A stretch of DNA of 49,707 nucleotides from Acidobacteriota bacterium (GTDB lineage: Bacteria; Acidobacteriota; Terriglobia; Terriglobales; Acidobacteriaceae). The stretch spans positions 1 through 49,707 of the forward strand of contig JAJYZC010000017.1 in assembly GCA_021800255.1 (NCBI GenBank), read 5' to 3'. Position 1 is the first letter of the stretch; the number at the start of each line of letters is the position of its first letter. The notes beneath the pieces are model-generated. The model did not search any database, was not told the origin of the DNA, and saw only the letters and a program-made list of their open reading frames with translations. The position numbers and the translations under genes are program-made. Shown here piece by piece: positions 8,567 to 17,167 of this stretch.

Positions 8567-11500
8567 CCTTCGCCTCCCGCCGGCGCTTCACCAGGTTGTG
8601 GCTTCTTTGTTCTGCGGGCGCCGGCGATCATTTCAACGACGCAGAAAATGACGGGAACGAAAAAGATGCCGATAATGCTGGCCCCGATCATGCCGCCGAT
8701 CACCGTGGTTCCCAAGATCTGCCGGGAAACGGCTCCCGCCCCGGAAGCCATCCACAGCGGCGCGACTCCAAAAATGAATGCAAACGATGTCATCAGAATC
8801 GGCCGCAGGCGGAGCCGCGCTCCTTCCAGCGCGGCTTCCATCAGCGGCCGCCCTTTTTCGTACTGTCCCTTGGCAAAGGCAACGATCAAAATAGCATTTT
8901 TGGCGGCCAGACCGATCAGCATGACGAGGCCTATCTGCGCGTATACGTCGTTCTGAAGCTGGACCATGTACGCAGGCAGGATCGCCAGATCAACCAAACG
9001 CCGCAGGTACAACACGCCGAGCGCCCCCAGGACGGCGACGGGCGTCGAAAGCAGCACGCTAAAGGGCAGCGACCAGCTTTCGTAAAGCGCCGCCAGGATC
9101 AGAAACACAAACAGAAATGACATGGCAAAAATCGTCATTGGCGAAATGCCGTGTTCTGCTACCTGTTCCTGAAACGACATGCCCATCCAGTCGTAGCCCA
9201 TCCCCGACGGCATCGTCTGCTTGAAGACCTGCTCCAGAGCGGACATCGCCTGCGCAGAACTGTAACCAGGCGCCGCCGCGCCATTCAGCTGAGCGGCGTT
9301 ATATTCGTCGTAATGCATGATGAATTCCGGCCCGTAGCGCGGCTCGAATTTGGCCAGCGCCGATAAGGGAACCATTTGCCCAATGTTGTTGCGAACGTAG
9401 TATTGGCTCAGATCGTCCATGTTGGTCCGATACGGCCCCGCGCCTTCCACATAGACCTGCCATTGCCGGCCGAAGCGGTTGAAGTAGTTCACGAAATAGC
9501 CGCCCATAAGCGTCTGTATGGTCTGGTAAATGTCGGCAATGGGAATGCCGAGCTTCATCGCCTTCACGCGATCCACATCCACAAACTTCTGCGGTACGCT
9601 GGGCATGAAAGTCGTGCTGATGCTGGCGATCTCCGGCCGCTTGCGGGCGGCAGCCATGAACTTATTCACGTTGGCGGCAAGGTAGGGGATGCCTTGGCCG
9701 TTCCGGTCTTCCAGGACCATCGTAAAGCCGCCGGAAGTCCCCACCCCAGGAATCGCGGGCGGAGAGAAAGAAAAGACGATTCCTTGCGGAAGCTGCGGAA
9801 GAACTTGATTTAAGTGCGCTTCGATGGCTCTGTATTGTTCGTCCGGCTTGGTGCGCTGGCTCCAGGGCTCTTCGACGGCGAAAAAGAAGGCGGTGTAAGT
9901 GGTCGGAGCGTAACTCAACAGACTGAAGCCGATAACGCTGGTTACGTACCGTATACCCGGGGTCTGGGCAATGATACGCTCAACCACGTGCGCGGCTGCG
10001 CTGGTCTGCTGCAGCGAAGAGTCCTGCGGGAGCTGCATGTTCACAAATACATAGCCCTGGTCTTCATCGGGCAGAAAACCTCCCGGCAGCCGTTGCCAAA
10101 AGAAAAACGCTCCCGCCGCGCACAGCGCCAGCAGAACCATAGCCGCAACGCTCTTACGAATCAGTTGCCGCGAGATACGAATGTAAAGCTCCCTCGCGCC
10201 GGCGAAGGCGCGATTGAACCCATCGAAGAACCAGCCCAGAGGGCCTCGTGACTTTTGTGGCCGCAACAACAGCGCGGCCAGCGCCGGGCTCAGGCTGAGG
10301 GCGTTGAAAGCAGAGATGATGACGGAAACGGCAATCGTCAGGGCGAACTGCTTGTAGAGCTGCCCGGTGATTCCGGGAATGAATATCGTAGGGAGAAAAA
10401 CACTCGAGAGAACCAGCGCAATGCCGATCACTGGTCCGGAAATCTCCTCCATGGCTTTGAGCGCGGCCGCTTTGGGCGCCAGGCCTTCTTCAATGTGGCG
10501 CTCCACAACTTCGACGACCACGATGGCGTCATCCACTACCAGGCCTATGGCCAGCACCAGACCGAACATGGTGAGGGTGTTGATGGTATAGCCGAACACC
10601 GGGAAAAGGATGAACGTGCCAACCAGCGAGACGGGAACTGCCAGAAGTGGAATCAGTGTGGCCCGCCAGCCCTGCAAGAAAACATAAACCACCAGGATCA
10701 CCAGGCCGATGGCGATGACAAGCGTCTTGACGATCTCCTTCATCCCTTGGGTCACGGCGAGCGTCTGGTCGAGGGAGACGGCGTAAGACATGTCGTCGGG
10801 AAAGCGCGGCTTCCATTTGGCCATCAGCGCCTTGACGGCGTTCGCCGTATCCACAGCATTCGCATCAGGCAACTGATAAACCGCAATTACAGCGCTCGGC
10901 TTTCCGTTCAGCCGGCCCATCAGCGAGTAAAACTGCGTTCCCAGCTCGATCTTGGCCACATCCTTCAGGCGTACAACGCCGCCGTTGGGTTGTTCGCGAA
11001 TAATGATGTTGCCGAACTGCCGGGGTGTCACCAGGCGTCCCTGGGCTACCACGGAATAGGTATATTGCTGGCCGGGCGGCACTGGCTGGGCGCCGATCTG
11101 CCCGGCGGGATTCACGGTGTTTTGAGCCTCCACCGCGTTGATCACATCCGAGGCAGTGATGCCCAGCCGCGCCAGCGCAGCCGGATCCAGCCAGATTCTC
11201 ATTGCGTATTGGCCAGACCCGAAAATTTGAACATTAGCCACGCCTGGCAGGCGGGTGATCGGGTCATTGAGATTGATATAGGCGTAATTCGCCAGAAACT
11301 GCGCGTCGTGGCTGCCATGCGGAGAATAGAGCGCCAACAGCATCAGAGGCGCGGTAGTCGCTTTCTGCACGGTCACGCCATATTGCGCCACTGGCGCAGG
11401 CAGTTCATAGGCCGCCTGAGTCTCGCGGATTTGGCTCAGAATCAGGTCCGTATCGGGATTGGTCCCGACCGCGAAGTCCACAATCATGGTCATCCCGCCG

Positions 11501-11757
11501 GTGGAGTTGGCGTTGACAGACCACATGTAGTTCATGTTGTCCACTCCGCTCATCTGCTCTTCGATCGGAGTGGCGACAGATTGCGCCAGCGTGTTCGCGT
11601 CAGCGCCTACAAAGGTAGTCGTAATCTTGACTTCGGGAGGAGCGATATTAGGGAATTGCGCCACCGGAAGGCGAAGGATGGTGATTACTCCCAGAATCAC
11701 CGTCAAGATAGCAATCACTATGGCGACGATGGGCCGGTTGATAAAGAATTTAGACAT
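8563..11757 (-). CDS. RND multidrug efflux pump, HAE1/AcrB type
   Basis: This is the inner-membrane proton-driven transporter of the efflux complex, 1064 residues, a normal AcrB length. It shows the N-terminal MSKFFINRPIVAIVIAI helix, two large periplasmic loops, and the proton-relay residues: paired aspartates in AIGLVVDDAIVVVE (helix 4) and a lysine in GLAAKNAILIVAFA (helix 10). These define the hydrophobe/amphiphile efflux subgroup rather than heavy-metal pumps. It starts four bases beyond the adaptor stop codon and its own stop overlaps the channel start by four bases, so all are co-translated. The exporter's substrates cannot be inferred from sequence alone. Confidence 0.96.
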   Translation of the reverse strand: MSKFFINRPIVAIVIAILTVILGVITILRLPVAQFPNIAPPEVKITTTFVGADANTLAQSVATPIEEQMSGVDNMNYMWSVNANSTGGMTMIVDFAVGTNPDTDLILSQIRETQAAYELPAPVAQYGVTVQKATTAPLMLLALYSPHGSHDAQFLANYAYINLNDPITRLPGVANVQIFGSGQYAMRIWLDPAALARLGITASDVINAVEAQNTVNPAGQIGAQPVPPGQQYTYSVVAQGRLVTPRQFGNIIIREQPNGGVVRLKDVAKIELGTQFYSLMGRLNGKPSAVIAVYQLPDANAVDTANAVKALMAKWKPRFPDDMSYAVSLDQTLAVTQGMKEIVKTLVIAIGLVILVVYVFLQGWRATLIPLLAVPVSLVGTFILFPVFGYTINTLTMFGLVLAIGLVVDDAIVVVEVVERHIEEGLAPKAAALKAMEEISGPVIGIALVLSSVFLPTIFIPGITGQLYKQFALTIAVSVIISAFNALSLSPALAALLLRPQKSRGPLGWFFDGFNRAFAGARELYIRISRQLIRKSVAAMVLLALCAAGAFFFWQRLPGGFLPDEDQGYVFVNMQLPQDSSLQQTSAAAHVVERIIAQTPGIRYVTSVIGFSLLSYAPTTYTAFFFAVEEPWSQRTKPDEQYRAIEAHLNQVLPQLPQGIVFSFSPPAIPGVGTSGGFTMVLEDRNGQGIPYLAANVNKFMAAARKRPEIASISTTFMPSVPQKFVDVDRVKAMKLGIPIADIYQTIQTLMGGYFVNYFNRFGRQWQVYVEGAGPYRTNMDDLSQYYVRNNIGQMVPLSALAKFEPRYGPEFIMHYDEYNAAQLNGAAAPGYSSAQAMSALEQVFKQTMPSGMGYDWMGMSFQEQVAEHGISPMTIFAMSFLFVFLILAALYESWSLPFSVLLSTPVAVLGALGVLYLRRLVDLAILPAYMVQLQNDVYAQIGLVMLIGLAAKNAILIVAFAKGQYEKGRPLMEAALEGARLRLRPILMTSFAFIFGVAPLWMASGAGAVSRQILGTTVIGGMIGASIIGIFFVPVIFCVVEMIAGARRTKKPQPGEAPAGGEG

Positions 11758-11760
11758 CGC

Positions 11761-12921
11761 TCAGTTTTCCCCCGCCGCTGGAGTGTAGGGCTCCGGCTTG
11801 ACCACCATTCCGGTCCGCACCTTCTCCGCGCCCACGGCGATGACCCGCTGGTTAGGTTCGAGCCCGTGGGTGATGACCCAAAGGGTTCCCACCTGCGGCC
11901 CTACCTGAACGCTGCGGATGCTGACGCGGTTGCCGGGGCCGACCACCGCCACCTGGTAGCTCCCTTGCAGTTGCATCACAGCCAGTTGGGGAACCAGAAG
12001 CGCGCCTTCGAGCACCTCCGTAACTGCGCGCACCGTCACTGTCTCCTGGGGGCGGAGAATCCGTCGCGGATTCGGGAAGGCGCCAACAATTTCTATAGTT
12101 CCCGTTTGCAGATTCATGGCCCGGCCGGCAAAGAGGGTTCGCCCTGTATAGCCGTAGGTCTGTCCGTTGGAGAGGATGAGTTGAAGCGGAATGGACTTCA
12201 CGCGGGAGGGCAAATTCACCGTACCCGAGTCGATCTTTCCAGCCATCTGCAACCAGTCATCCCCGCTGATCTCGAAATAAACTTTGATCGGATCCACCTG
12301 CGAAACGCTTGTGAGAACGGTCGATGGGGAGACCAGATTCCCCACCTGAACCTGAGTCACCCCGGCAATTCCGCCGATCAGGGAGCGGACCTTGGTGTAA
12401 CCCAGGTTCAACTGCGCCTGCTCCACTGCCGCCTTGCCGGCCTCAACCGCAGCTTCCGCTCCCAGCTTCTGTTGCTGGTCGGTTTCGAGCTGCATTTCGG
12501 GGATCGCGTGCGCCTGAGCTTCGGGAATGTCCCGGTTCACGTTCAGCGTGTCTTCGCCCAGCGCGGCCTCCGCCTCTGCGAGTTGTCCTTTCGTCTGGTC
12601 CAAAGCGGCTTGAAACGGACGCGGGTCGATCTCAAACAGAACTTGATCTTTATGAACGTAGGACCCTTCACGATAGTCCTGCTGGATGAGATAGCCCGTG
12701 ACCTGCGGCTGAATCTGAGCGTTGACGTAGCCCTCCAGTGTGCCTGCCCATTGGCCGGAAACAGGAACATTCTTTTGGACTACGCTGGCCACCTCCACGA
12801 CCGGCGGCGGAAACGGCGTCCTGGGCGCAGCCGCTTTCTCACAGCCGGCGCTGAAAACGATTCCGCCGATGCCGATCATCACCCTACCCGCTTTCCAAAA
12901 ACCGAGGCGCGTACTACTCAC
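11761..12921 (-). CDS. RND efflux periplasmic adaptor lipoprotein (AcrA/MexA type)
   Basis: This membrane-fusion protein bridges the RND pump and the outer-membrane channel. From the GTG at 12921 it is 386 residues and begins with a short basic region, a hydrophobic segment and the lipobox FSAGC. It contains a biotinyl-lipoyl-like half motif (NAQIQPQVTGYLIQQDYREG), an alpha-helical hairpin rich in Ala, Glu and Gln, and the second lipoyl half (AGVTQVQVGNLVSP), then beta-barrel and membrane-proximal domains. I chose this start because AAGGGAG stands just before it; an in-frame GTG at 12966 lacks a ribosome-binding site. It is second in the efflux operon, behind tetR. Confidence 0.92.
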   Translation of the reverse strand: MSSTRLGFWKAGRVMIGIGGIVFSAGCEKAAAPRTPFPPPVVEVASVVQKNVPVSGQWAGTLEGYVNAQIQPQVTGYLIQQDYREGSYVHKDQVLFEIDPRPFQAALDQTKGQLAEAEAALGEDTLNVNRDIPEAQAHAIPEMQLETDQQQKLGAEAAVEAGKAAVEQAQLNLGYTKVRSLIGGIAGVTQVQVGNLVSPSTVLTSVSQVDPIKVYFEISGDDWLQMAGKIDSGTVNLPSRVKSIPLQLILSNGQTYGYTGRTLFAGRAMNLQTGTIEIVGAFPNPRRILRPQETVTVRAVTEVLEGALLVPQLAVMQLQGSYQVAVVGPGNRVSIRSVQVGPQVGTLWVITHGLEPNQRVIAVGAEKVRTGMVVKPEPYTPAAGEN

Positions 12922-12991
12922 TGTTCTCCCTTCTGCACTGGCGCTGAGCCCGGCCTGGACACCCACGGCTGGCGGGCGCGGATGCCAATCC

Positions 12992-13600
12992 TCATGCCCT
13001 CAGCTTGGGCGCCAGGTACCCTGTTAAAACTGATTTGAATTCTTGAATGATTGCTATCCCCTCGTTGCCGTCAGCGCGCGCGTATAGGCTGAGCAATCCC
13101 CGGCTGATCTGCTGGACGACGGCGGCAACGCGCAGCGCCGTAGCCTTGGACATGCGAGGCTGGTGACAGATCAGCGCCTCGGCAATGCGCGTCCGGATCA
13201 GCTCGCGCCGGGCATGAGAAATCGTAGGAACATCCAGAAGCGTTAGCAAAACAGGATAATTCTTTATGATTCCAATCTGCAATTCCACCAGCCGCGAGGT
13301 AAAATCCTCGGCCGTCATGCCCGCAGCCTGGCGGCCGAGCGCGATCCAGGACTGCTCAATCGTCTTGACGTACTGGTTCCGCAGCGCCTCTGCCAGGGAC
13401 AGCTTGTTGGGGAAAAACTGATAGAGCGATCCCACGCAGGAATGGGATCGCTCGGCAATCGCGCACATGGTTGCCCGCTCATATCCCATCTCGGCAATCA
13501 CCGCAGCCGCCGCCCGCAAGAAGGCGTTGACGCGGCGCTGGCCGCGTTTCTGCTGCGGTATCCGCCGCGGCGCAATAGATGAACATGAAACCATATTCAT
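12992..13600 (-). CDS. TetR-family transcriptional regulator of the efflux operon
   Basis: The 202-residue protein has an N-terminal TetR helix-turn-helix (about residues 22-68; TMCAIAERSHSCVGSLYQFF followed by PNKLSLAEAL) and a C-terminal all-helical ligand-binding region. It is the first gene of the efflux operon, 70 bases ahead of the adaptor start, so it probably represses itself and the pump until an exported compound binds. A 7-bp inverted repeat overlaps its start codon and may be its operator. In-frame ATG codons stand at 13600 and 13594; neither has a good Shine-Dalgarno sequence. Confidence 0.88.
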   Translation of the reverse strand: MNMVSCSSIAPRRIPQQKRGQRRVNAFLRAAAAVIAEMGYERATMCAIAERSHSCVGSLYQFFPNKLSLAEALRNQYVKTIEQSWIALGRQAAGMTAEDFTSRLVELQIGIIKNYPVLLTLLDVPTISHARRELIRTRIAEALICHQPRMSKATALRVAAVVQQISRGLLSLYARADGNEGIAIIQEFKSVLTGYLAPKLRA

Positions 13601-13602
13601 CT
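13577..13602. promoter_or_regulatory. Candidate TetR operator at the tetR start
   Basis: AGATGAA (13577-13583) and TTCATCT (13596-13602) form a perfect 7-bp inverted repeat with a 12-base spacer, straddling the tetR start codon. Position and size suit a TetR-family operator. On the minus strand TATAAA lies immediately upstream and could be part of the promoter. Short AT-rich dyads also arise by chance. Confidence 0.3.
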
Positions 13603-14008
13603 TTTTTATAGCACAACCGATGCCGGTGTTGCCTCAGGGGCTTTCCTCCCGCTGGACTTTCGGCGATGCTGCCAAGCGCAGGCGGAGAACGGCAGGCGCC
13701 GAGAGGGGAAACGTTGGCATGGACGGGGAGTCAGGCGGATTGACGTTGGCGCCGATACTGGACCAGCGCCGGGATTCGGGAGATTCTCACCAGCGATCAG
13801 GATTTTCCATTTTCCCTTGCCAGATCTCGTGCCTTGGGTCTACGCTATTCTCATGCATCGATGTCGCTAACACCGTCCTGGTGCCAGCTCCGATGCACGA
13901 TGTGCGCCTGATCGCGCGCGCTTTTCCCACCGACAAGCTGCACCGTCACCCTAAAATCCATTTCATGAGAGGTCCGGGCTTATAGCACCGGGAAAAAGGA
14001 GATTGATT
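13601..14008. other. Divergent intergenic region between tetR and cysK
   Basis: This 408-base region must hold the promoters of the efflux operon and of cysK-cysE. An open frame crosses it on the plus strand but it has no recognisable protein features and starts inside tetR. I found no strong promoter match for cysK; TTGCCA at 13817 with TACGCT at 13841 is a weak one. Confidence 0.5.
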
Positions 14009-14989
14009 ATGGCGCGCATTGCCGCGAATGTCACTGAACTCATTGGCCGCACTCCCCTTGTACGGCTTAACCGTGTTGCAGCCGGATTGCCGGCTACCGT
14101 AGCCGCCAAACTGGAAAGCCAAAACCCCGCCTCGAGCGTGAAAGACCGCATCGGCTTCGCCATGATCGAGGACGCCGAAAGGAGGGGCAAGATCGCGCCC
14201 GGCAAGACCGTGCTCATCGAGCCCACCAGCGGCAATACCGGCATCGCGCTGGCCTTTGTGGCCGCGGTCAAGGGCTACAAGCTGATCCTTACCATGCCGG
14301 AGACCATGAGCCTGGAGCGCCGCGTCACGCTGCTGGCCTACGGCGCCGAGATCGTGCTCACTCCCGGCTCTAACGGCATGAAGGGCGCTATTGCCAAGGC
14401 CGAAGAGATTCGTGCCAAAACCCCAAACGGTTATATCCTGCAGCAGTTCGACAATCCCGCCAATCCCGCCATCCACCTGCACACCACCGGCCCTGAAATC
14501 TGGGACGACACCGGCGGCCTGGTCGATATTCTCATCTCCGGCGTAGGCACTGGCGGCACCATTACCGGCGTAGCGAATTACATCAAGCCGAAGAAACCGT
14601 CGTTCAAGGCCATCGCCGTAGAGCCGGTTGACAGCCCGGTCCTCTCCGGCGGCAAGCCCGGCCCGCACAAGATACAGGGCCTCGGCGCCGGCTTTGTACC
14701 CAGCATCCTCGACACCAAGCTCATCGACGAGGTGGTGCAGGTAACCAATGACGAGTCCATCGAGATGGCGCGGCGGCTGGCGCGCGAGGAAGGTATCTTT
14801 GCCGGCATCAGTTCCGGCGCAGCAGCCAGCGCCGCGCTCAGAGTGGCGGCGCGGCCTGAAAATAAAGGCAAGCTGATTGTGGCCGTGCTGCCCGACTTCG
14901 GCGAGCGCTATCTGTCGAGCGTGCTCTTCGAGCCGCTGCGCCAGCAGGCCATTGCACTGCAGCCGGAGCCGATTGCGGTGACGGCGTAA
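14009..14989 (+). CDS. cysK: Cysteine synthase A (O-acetylserine sulfhydrylase)
   Basis: CysK joins O-acetylserine and sulfide to give cysteine, using pyridoxal phosphate. The lysine that holds the cofactor is K45 in SSVKDRIG; the substrate loop TSGNTG and the phosphate-binding loop [10 protein letters not shown] are intact, and SSGAA lies near the C-terminus. The 326-residue length is normal. The ATG at 14009 is chosen because AAGGAGA ends about seven bases upstream; a TTG six bases earlier is in the same frame but less likely. cysE, which makes the O-acetylserine, follows 90 bases downstream on the same strand, so the pair forms a cysteine-synthesis operon. Confidence 0.96.
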   Translation: MARIAANVTELIGRTPLVRLNRVAAGLPATVAAKLESQNPASSVKDRIGFAMIEDAERRGKIAPGKTVLIEPTSGNTGIALAFVAAVKGYKLILTMPETMSLERRVTLLAYGAEIVLTPGSNGMKGAIAKAEEIRAKTPNGYILQQFDNPANPAIHLHTTGPEIWDDTGGLVDILISGVGTGGTITGVANYIKPKKPSFKAIAVEPVDSPVLSGGKPGPHKIQGLGAGFVPSILDTKLIDEVVQVTNDESIEMARRLAREEGIFAGISSGAAASAALRVAARPENKGKLIVAVLPDFGERYLSSVLFEPLRQQAIALQPEPIAVTA

Positions 14990-14995
14990 GAAAGG

Positions 14996-15103
14996 CAGGG
15001 ACTAGGGGCTTAGGGGTTAGCGAAGCAGCATTCCGTGCCTGCGCTGGAAGTTCTTCCTGATCCCTAGTCCCTGGTCCCTATGTCCCTGGTCCCTATGTCC
15101 CTG
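14996..15103. repeat. Inverted and tandem repeats in the cysK-cysE gap
   Basis: CAGGGACTAGGG (14996-15007) is the exact complement of CCCTAGTCCCTG (15062-15073), a 12-bp inverted repeat across a 54-base loop. Overlapping its right arm is a tandem run of TCCCTAG/TCCCTGG/TCCCTATG units; the 15-base unit TCCCTGGTCCCTATG stands twice (15068-15082 and 15083-15097) and then partly again. The run carries two in-frame cysE ATG codons, at 15080 and 15095. Slippage could change the start of CysE; the stem could affect read-through from cysK. Confidence 0.7.
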
Positions 15104-15829
15104 TTTTCCGGAATCCGCGAAGACATCCGCTCCGTGATGGAGCGCGACCCGGCTGCGCGCACGCGTCTGGAGGTCCTGCTCTGCTATCCGGGGCTTTGGG
15201 CGGTGTGGCTGCACCGCATCGCTCACCGGCTATGGCGCGCGCGTCTGCGCCTGCCGGCGCGCGTGCTCTCCCAGGCGGGCCGCTTCATTACCGGTGTGGA
15301 CATTCATCCCGGCGCGCAACTGGGCCGCCGCCTGTTCATCGATCACGCTGCCGGCGTGGTCATCGGCGAAACCGCCATTGTGGGCGACGATGTGACCATG
15401 TACCAAGGCGTAACTCTGGGCGGTACCGGAAAGGAGCACGGCAAGCGCCACCCCACCATCTGCGACAACGTTTTTATCGGCAACAACGCCAATCTGCTGG
15501 GCAATATTACGGTGGGCGAGAACTCACGGGTGGGGGCGGGCTCGGTGGTCTTGGCTGATGTTCCGCCCAACTCCACCGTGGTCGGCGTGCCGGCGCACAT
15601 CGTCTACCACGATGGCCAGCGCGTGCTCATCACCGATCCTCACGACATCAAAGATCCGCTCTCCGACGCGCTGATTGCGCTTTCAACGCGCGTGGAGGAG
15701 CTGGAGGCGCGGCTGGGCGCGCACGAGCATCGGGTAGCCCCTTTTGCCGCCGAAGAGAAAGAACGCTCCGCCTACCGCGCCGAGCGGGAGCGGAGGCAGC
15801 AGTTCGTTTCCATGGGCGAAGGGATTTGA
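15080..15829 (+). CDS. cysE: Serine O-acetyltransferase
   Basis: CysE acetylates serine with acetyl-CoA, feeding CysK. A short N-terminal helical part leads to the conserved [18 protein letters not shown] region and a left-handed beta-helix ([20 protein letters not shown], then [14 protein letters not shown]), which contains the catalytic histidine and acetyl-CoA site. The N-terminal domain is short, as in the Bacillus-type enzyme rather than the E. coli one. A charged, probably coiled C-terminal tail of some 50 residues is extra. Two in-frame ATGs (15080, 15095) lie in tandem repeats and neither has a Shine-Dalgarno sequence, so the true start is uncertain and translation may depend on coupling to cysK. 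Confidence 0.94.
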   Translation: MSLVPMSLFSGIREDIRSVMERDPAARTRLEVLLCYPGLWAVWLHRIAHRLWRARLRLPARVLSQAGRFITGVDIHPGAQLGRRLFIDHAAGVVIGETAIVGDDVTMYQGVTLGGTGKEHGKRHPTICDNVFIGNNANLLGNITVGENSRVGAGSVVLADVPPNSTVVGVPAHIVYHDGQRVLITDPHDIKDPLSDALIALSTRVEELEARLGAHEHRVAPFAAEEKERSAYRAERERRQQFVSMGEGI

Positions 15830-15861
15830 GGCCGGGAGCGAACATCCTTCACTGCGGCGCC

Positions 15862-15967
15862 CTATCGCATTTTCGGAAAAGGTTTAGACCGAAACCGCTT
15901 CTGCTGAGTGGATTTTTCCTCAAGAAAAAATCCACTTTGCCGGCTCTCAATCGTTCCCAGTATTTCC
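15862..15967. repeat. Dispersed 105-bp hairpin repeat, copy 2
   Basis: This is the second copy of the repeat at 3121-3225, same orientation, differing at scattered bases and by one extra A in the right hairpin arm (stem 15907-15936). Again it lies between convergent genes, here cysE ending at 15829 and the glutathione peroxidase gene ending at 16086. Confidence 0.8.
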
Positions 15968-16085
15968 GAATCTGCCCTATCGCGGCTGTTGCGCAACGTC
16001 CATCTGCACCCCGGCGCGGCGCTTCGCCGGGCCTTCCCGTTCATTCACTCCGCCATCGCCGGTTGGCTTTTCCTCGTTTGCGCAG

Positions 16086-16595
16086 TTACGCGCCGTCCAG
16101 CAGCCGCTCGATGGCGCCGGCCAGTTTCCTTGGCTCAGTAGCGGGAGCGTAGCGTTTCACCACCCCGCCCGAGCGGTCCACCAGAAACTTGGTGAAATTC
16201 CACCGGATGTTTCCCGCACCGAAAATTCCAAACATCCCCGGTTTTTCTTCCTTGAGAAAGCGGAATAGGGGGTGAGCGTGGAGGCCGTTTACATCGGTCT
16301 TGGCAAAAAGAGGAAAACTGATCTCATAATTTCGGACGCAAAATTCCATAATCTCCGCCCCCGTACCCGGTTCCTGGCCGCCAAATTGGTTGCAAGGGAA
16401 GCCCAAAACCTCAAAACCCCGTTGCCTGTAGGTCCGATAAAGACGTTCCAGGCCCGCGTATTGGGGGGTAAAACCGCACTGGCTGGCGGTATTCACGATC
16501 AGCAGCACCCGGCCTCGCAACTCGTCGAGGTGCATCGTTCGCCCATCCAGAAGGGTGGCGGAAAACGCATAAACCGAATGCACCGGCGTTGCCAT
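16086..16595 (-). CDS. Glutathione peroxidase family thiol peroxidase
   Basis: The 169-residue enzyme reduces peroxides with a thiol donor. The nucleophilic cysteine is in NTASQCGFTPQY, in the position of selenocysteine in animal enzymes; the other catalytic residues are present in PCNQFGGQEPG (Gln) and RWNFTKFLVD (Trp, Asn). Bacterial enzymes of this type usually take electrons from thioredoxin rather than glutathione. The frame is open 53 codons upstream, but that part has no homologous character, so the ATG at 16595 is used; only a weak GAGG stands upstream. It is divergent from bamA. Confidence 0.9.
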   Translation of the reverse strand: MATPVHSVYAFSATLLDGRTMHLDELRGRVLLIVNTASQCGFTPQYAGLERLYRTYRQRGFEVLGFPCNQFGGQEPGTGAEIMEFCVRNYEISFPLFAKTDVNGLHAHPLFRFLKEEKPGMFGIFGAGNIRWNFTKFLVDRSGGVVKRYAPATEPRKLAGAIERLLDGA

Positions 16596-17167
16596 GTGGG
16601 GGGAACCTCGATGCCAAATGACGTCCTGCGGCGGTTCTCCGCTCCCCGTAGAGTACCGAAACCTGTGCACTGTGGCGTTTTCTTCCCGCCACGGACGATG
16701 ACCTGCCAGGGAAGTACCCGTTGAGGAAAACGCCACGCAGCGGCTGCGTTCCACTCTACACTAATCAGAGAACCGCAATAAGCTGGTGTGCTTCGTCTAA
16801 AAGATGCCGCCGGGCGCGGCGTGGATTCAGAAGGCATTGTAGCCAGCCTGGTTCCGGTAGACTGGGGAATGTGCCCTTCGGAGCAGGTGGGGCCGGCTGC
16901 AGGCGCCGGCAGCTCGCCGGCTCGCGATGTGGACCAAACCGGGTGCATACAGGCTTGGCGCGGCGGGAAGGTTCCGGGAACGGCGGAATTTCTGGGGGGC
17001 ATGGCCAAGCGGCAGTTTGGGCAGGGTGGCCGCGGCGCAATATAATGATTCTTTCCTTTAGGTGGGAACAGATTCTCAATAACGAGGGTGTGCAAATTCT
17101 TTCCGTGAAACCGAACCATGGATCGCGCCAGCAAGCGTGTCCGCTGCAGGATCTCAGCCCAGCGAAC
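16596..17167. other. Divergent intergenic region, peroxidase to bamA
   Basis: This stretch of about 570 bases holds no supported gene. The bamA frame is open through much of it, but the likely bamA promoter at 17017-17046 lies inside that open stretch, which argues against translation before it. Confidence 0.55.
17017..17046 (+). promoter_or_regulatory. Sigma-70-type promoter for bamA
   Basis: A perfect TATAAT at 17041-17046 follows TTGGGC (17017-17022) at 18 bases. Transcription would begin near 17053 and leave a leader of about 115 bases before the chosen bamA start. The -35 element matches consensus at only three of six positions. Confidence 0.5.

Noticed and set aside
10255-13038. Very long open frame (927 codons) on the plus strand
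   Set aside because: It runs antisense to the RND pump and adaptor genes, whose motifs and overlaps are unmistakable; its product is rich in His, Arg, Gln and Asp with no domain. High-GC third positions explain it.
13467-13985. 172-codon frame between tetR and cysK
   Set aside because: It begins inside tetR on the opposite strand and has no recognisable features; the region is better read as a divergent promoter region.
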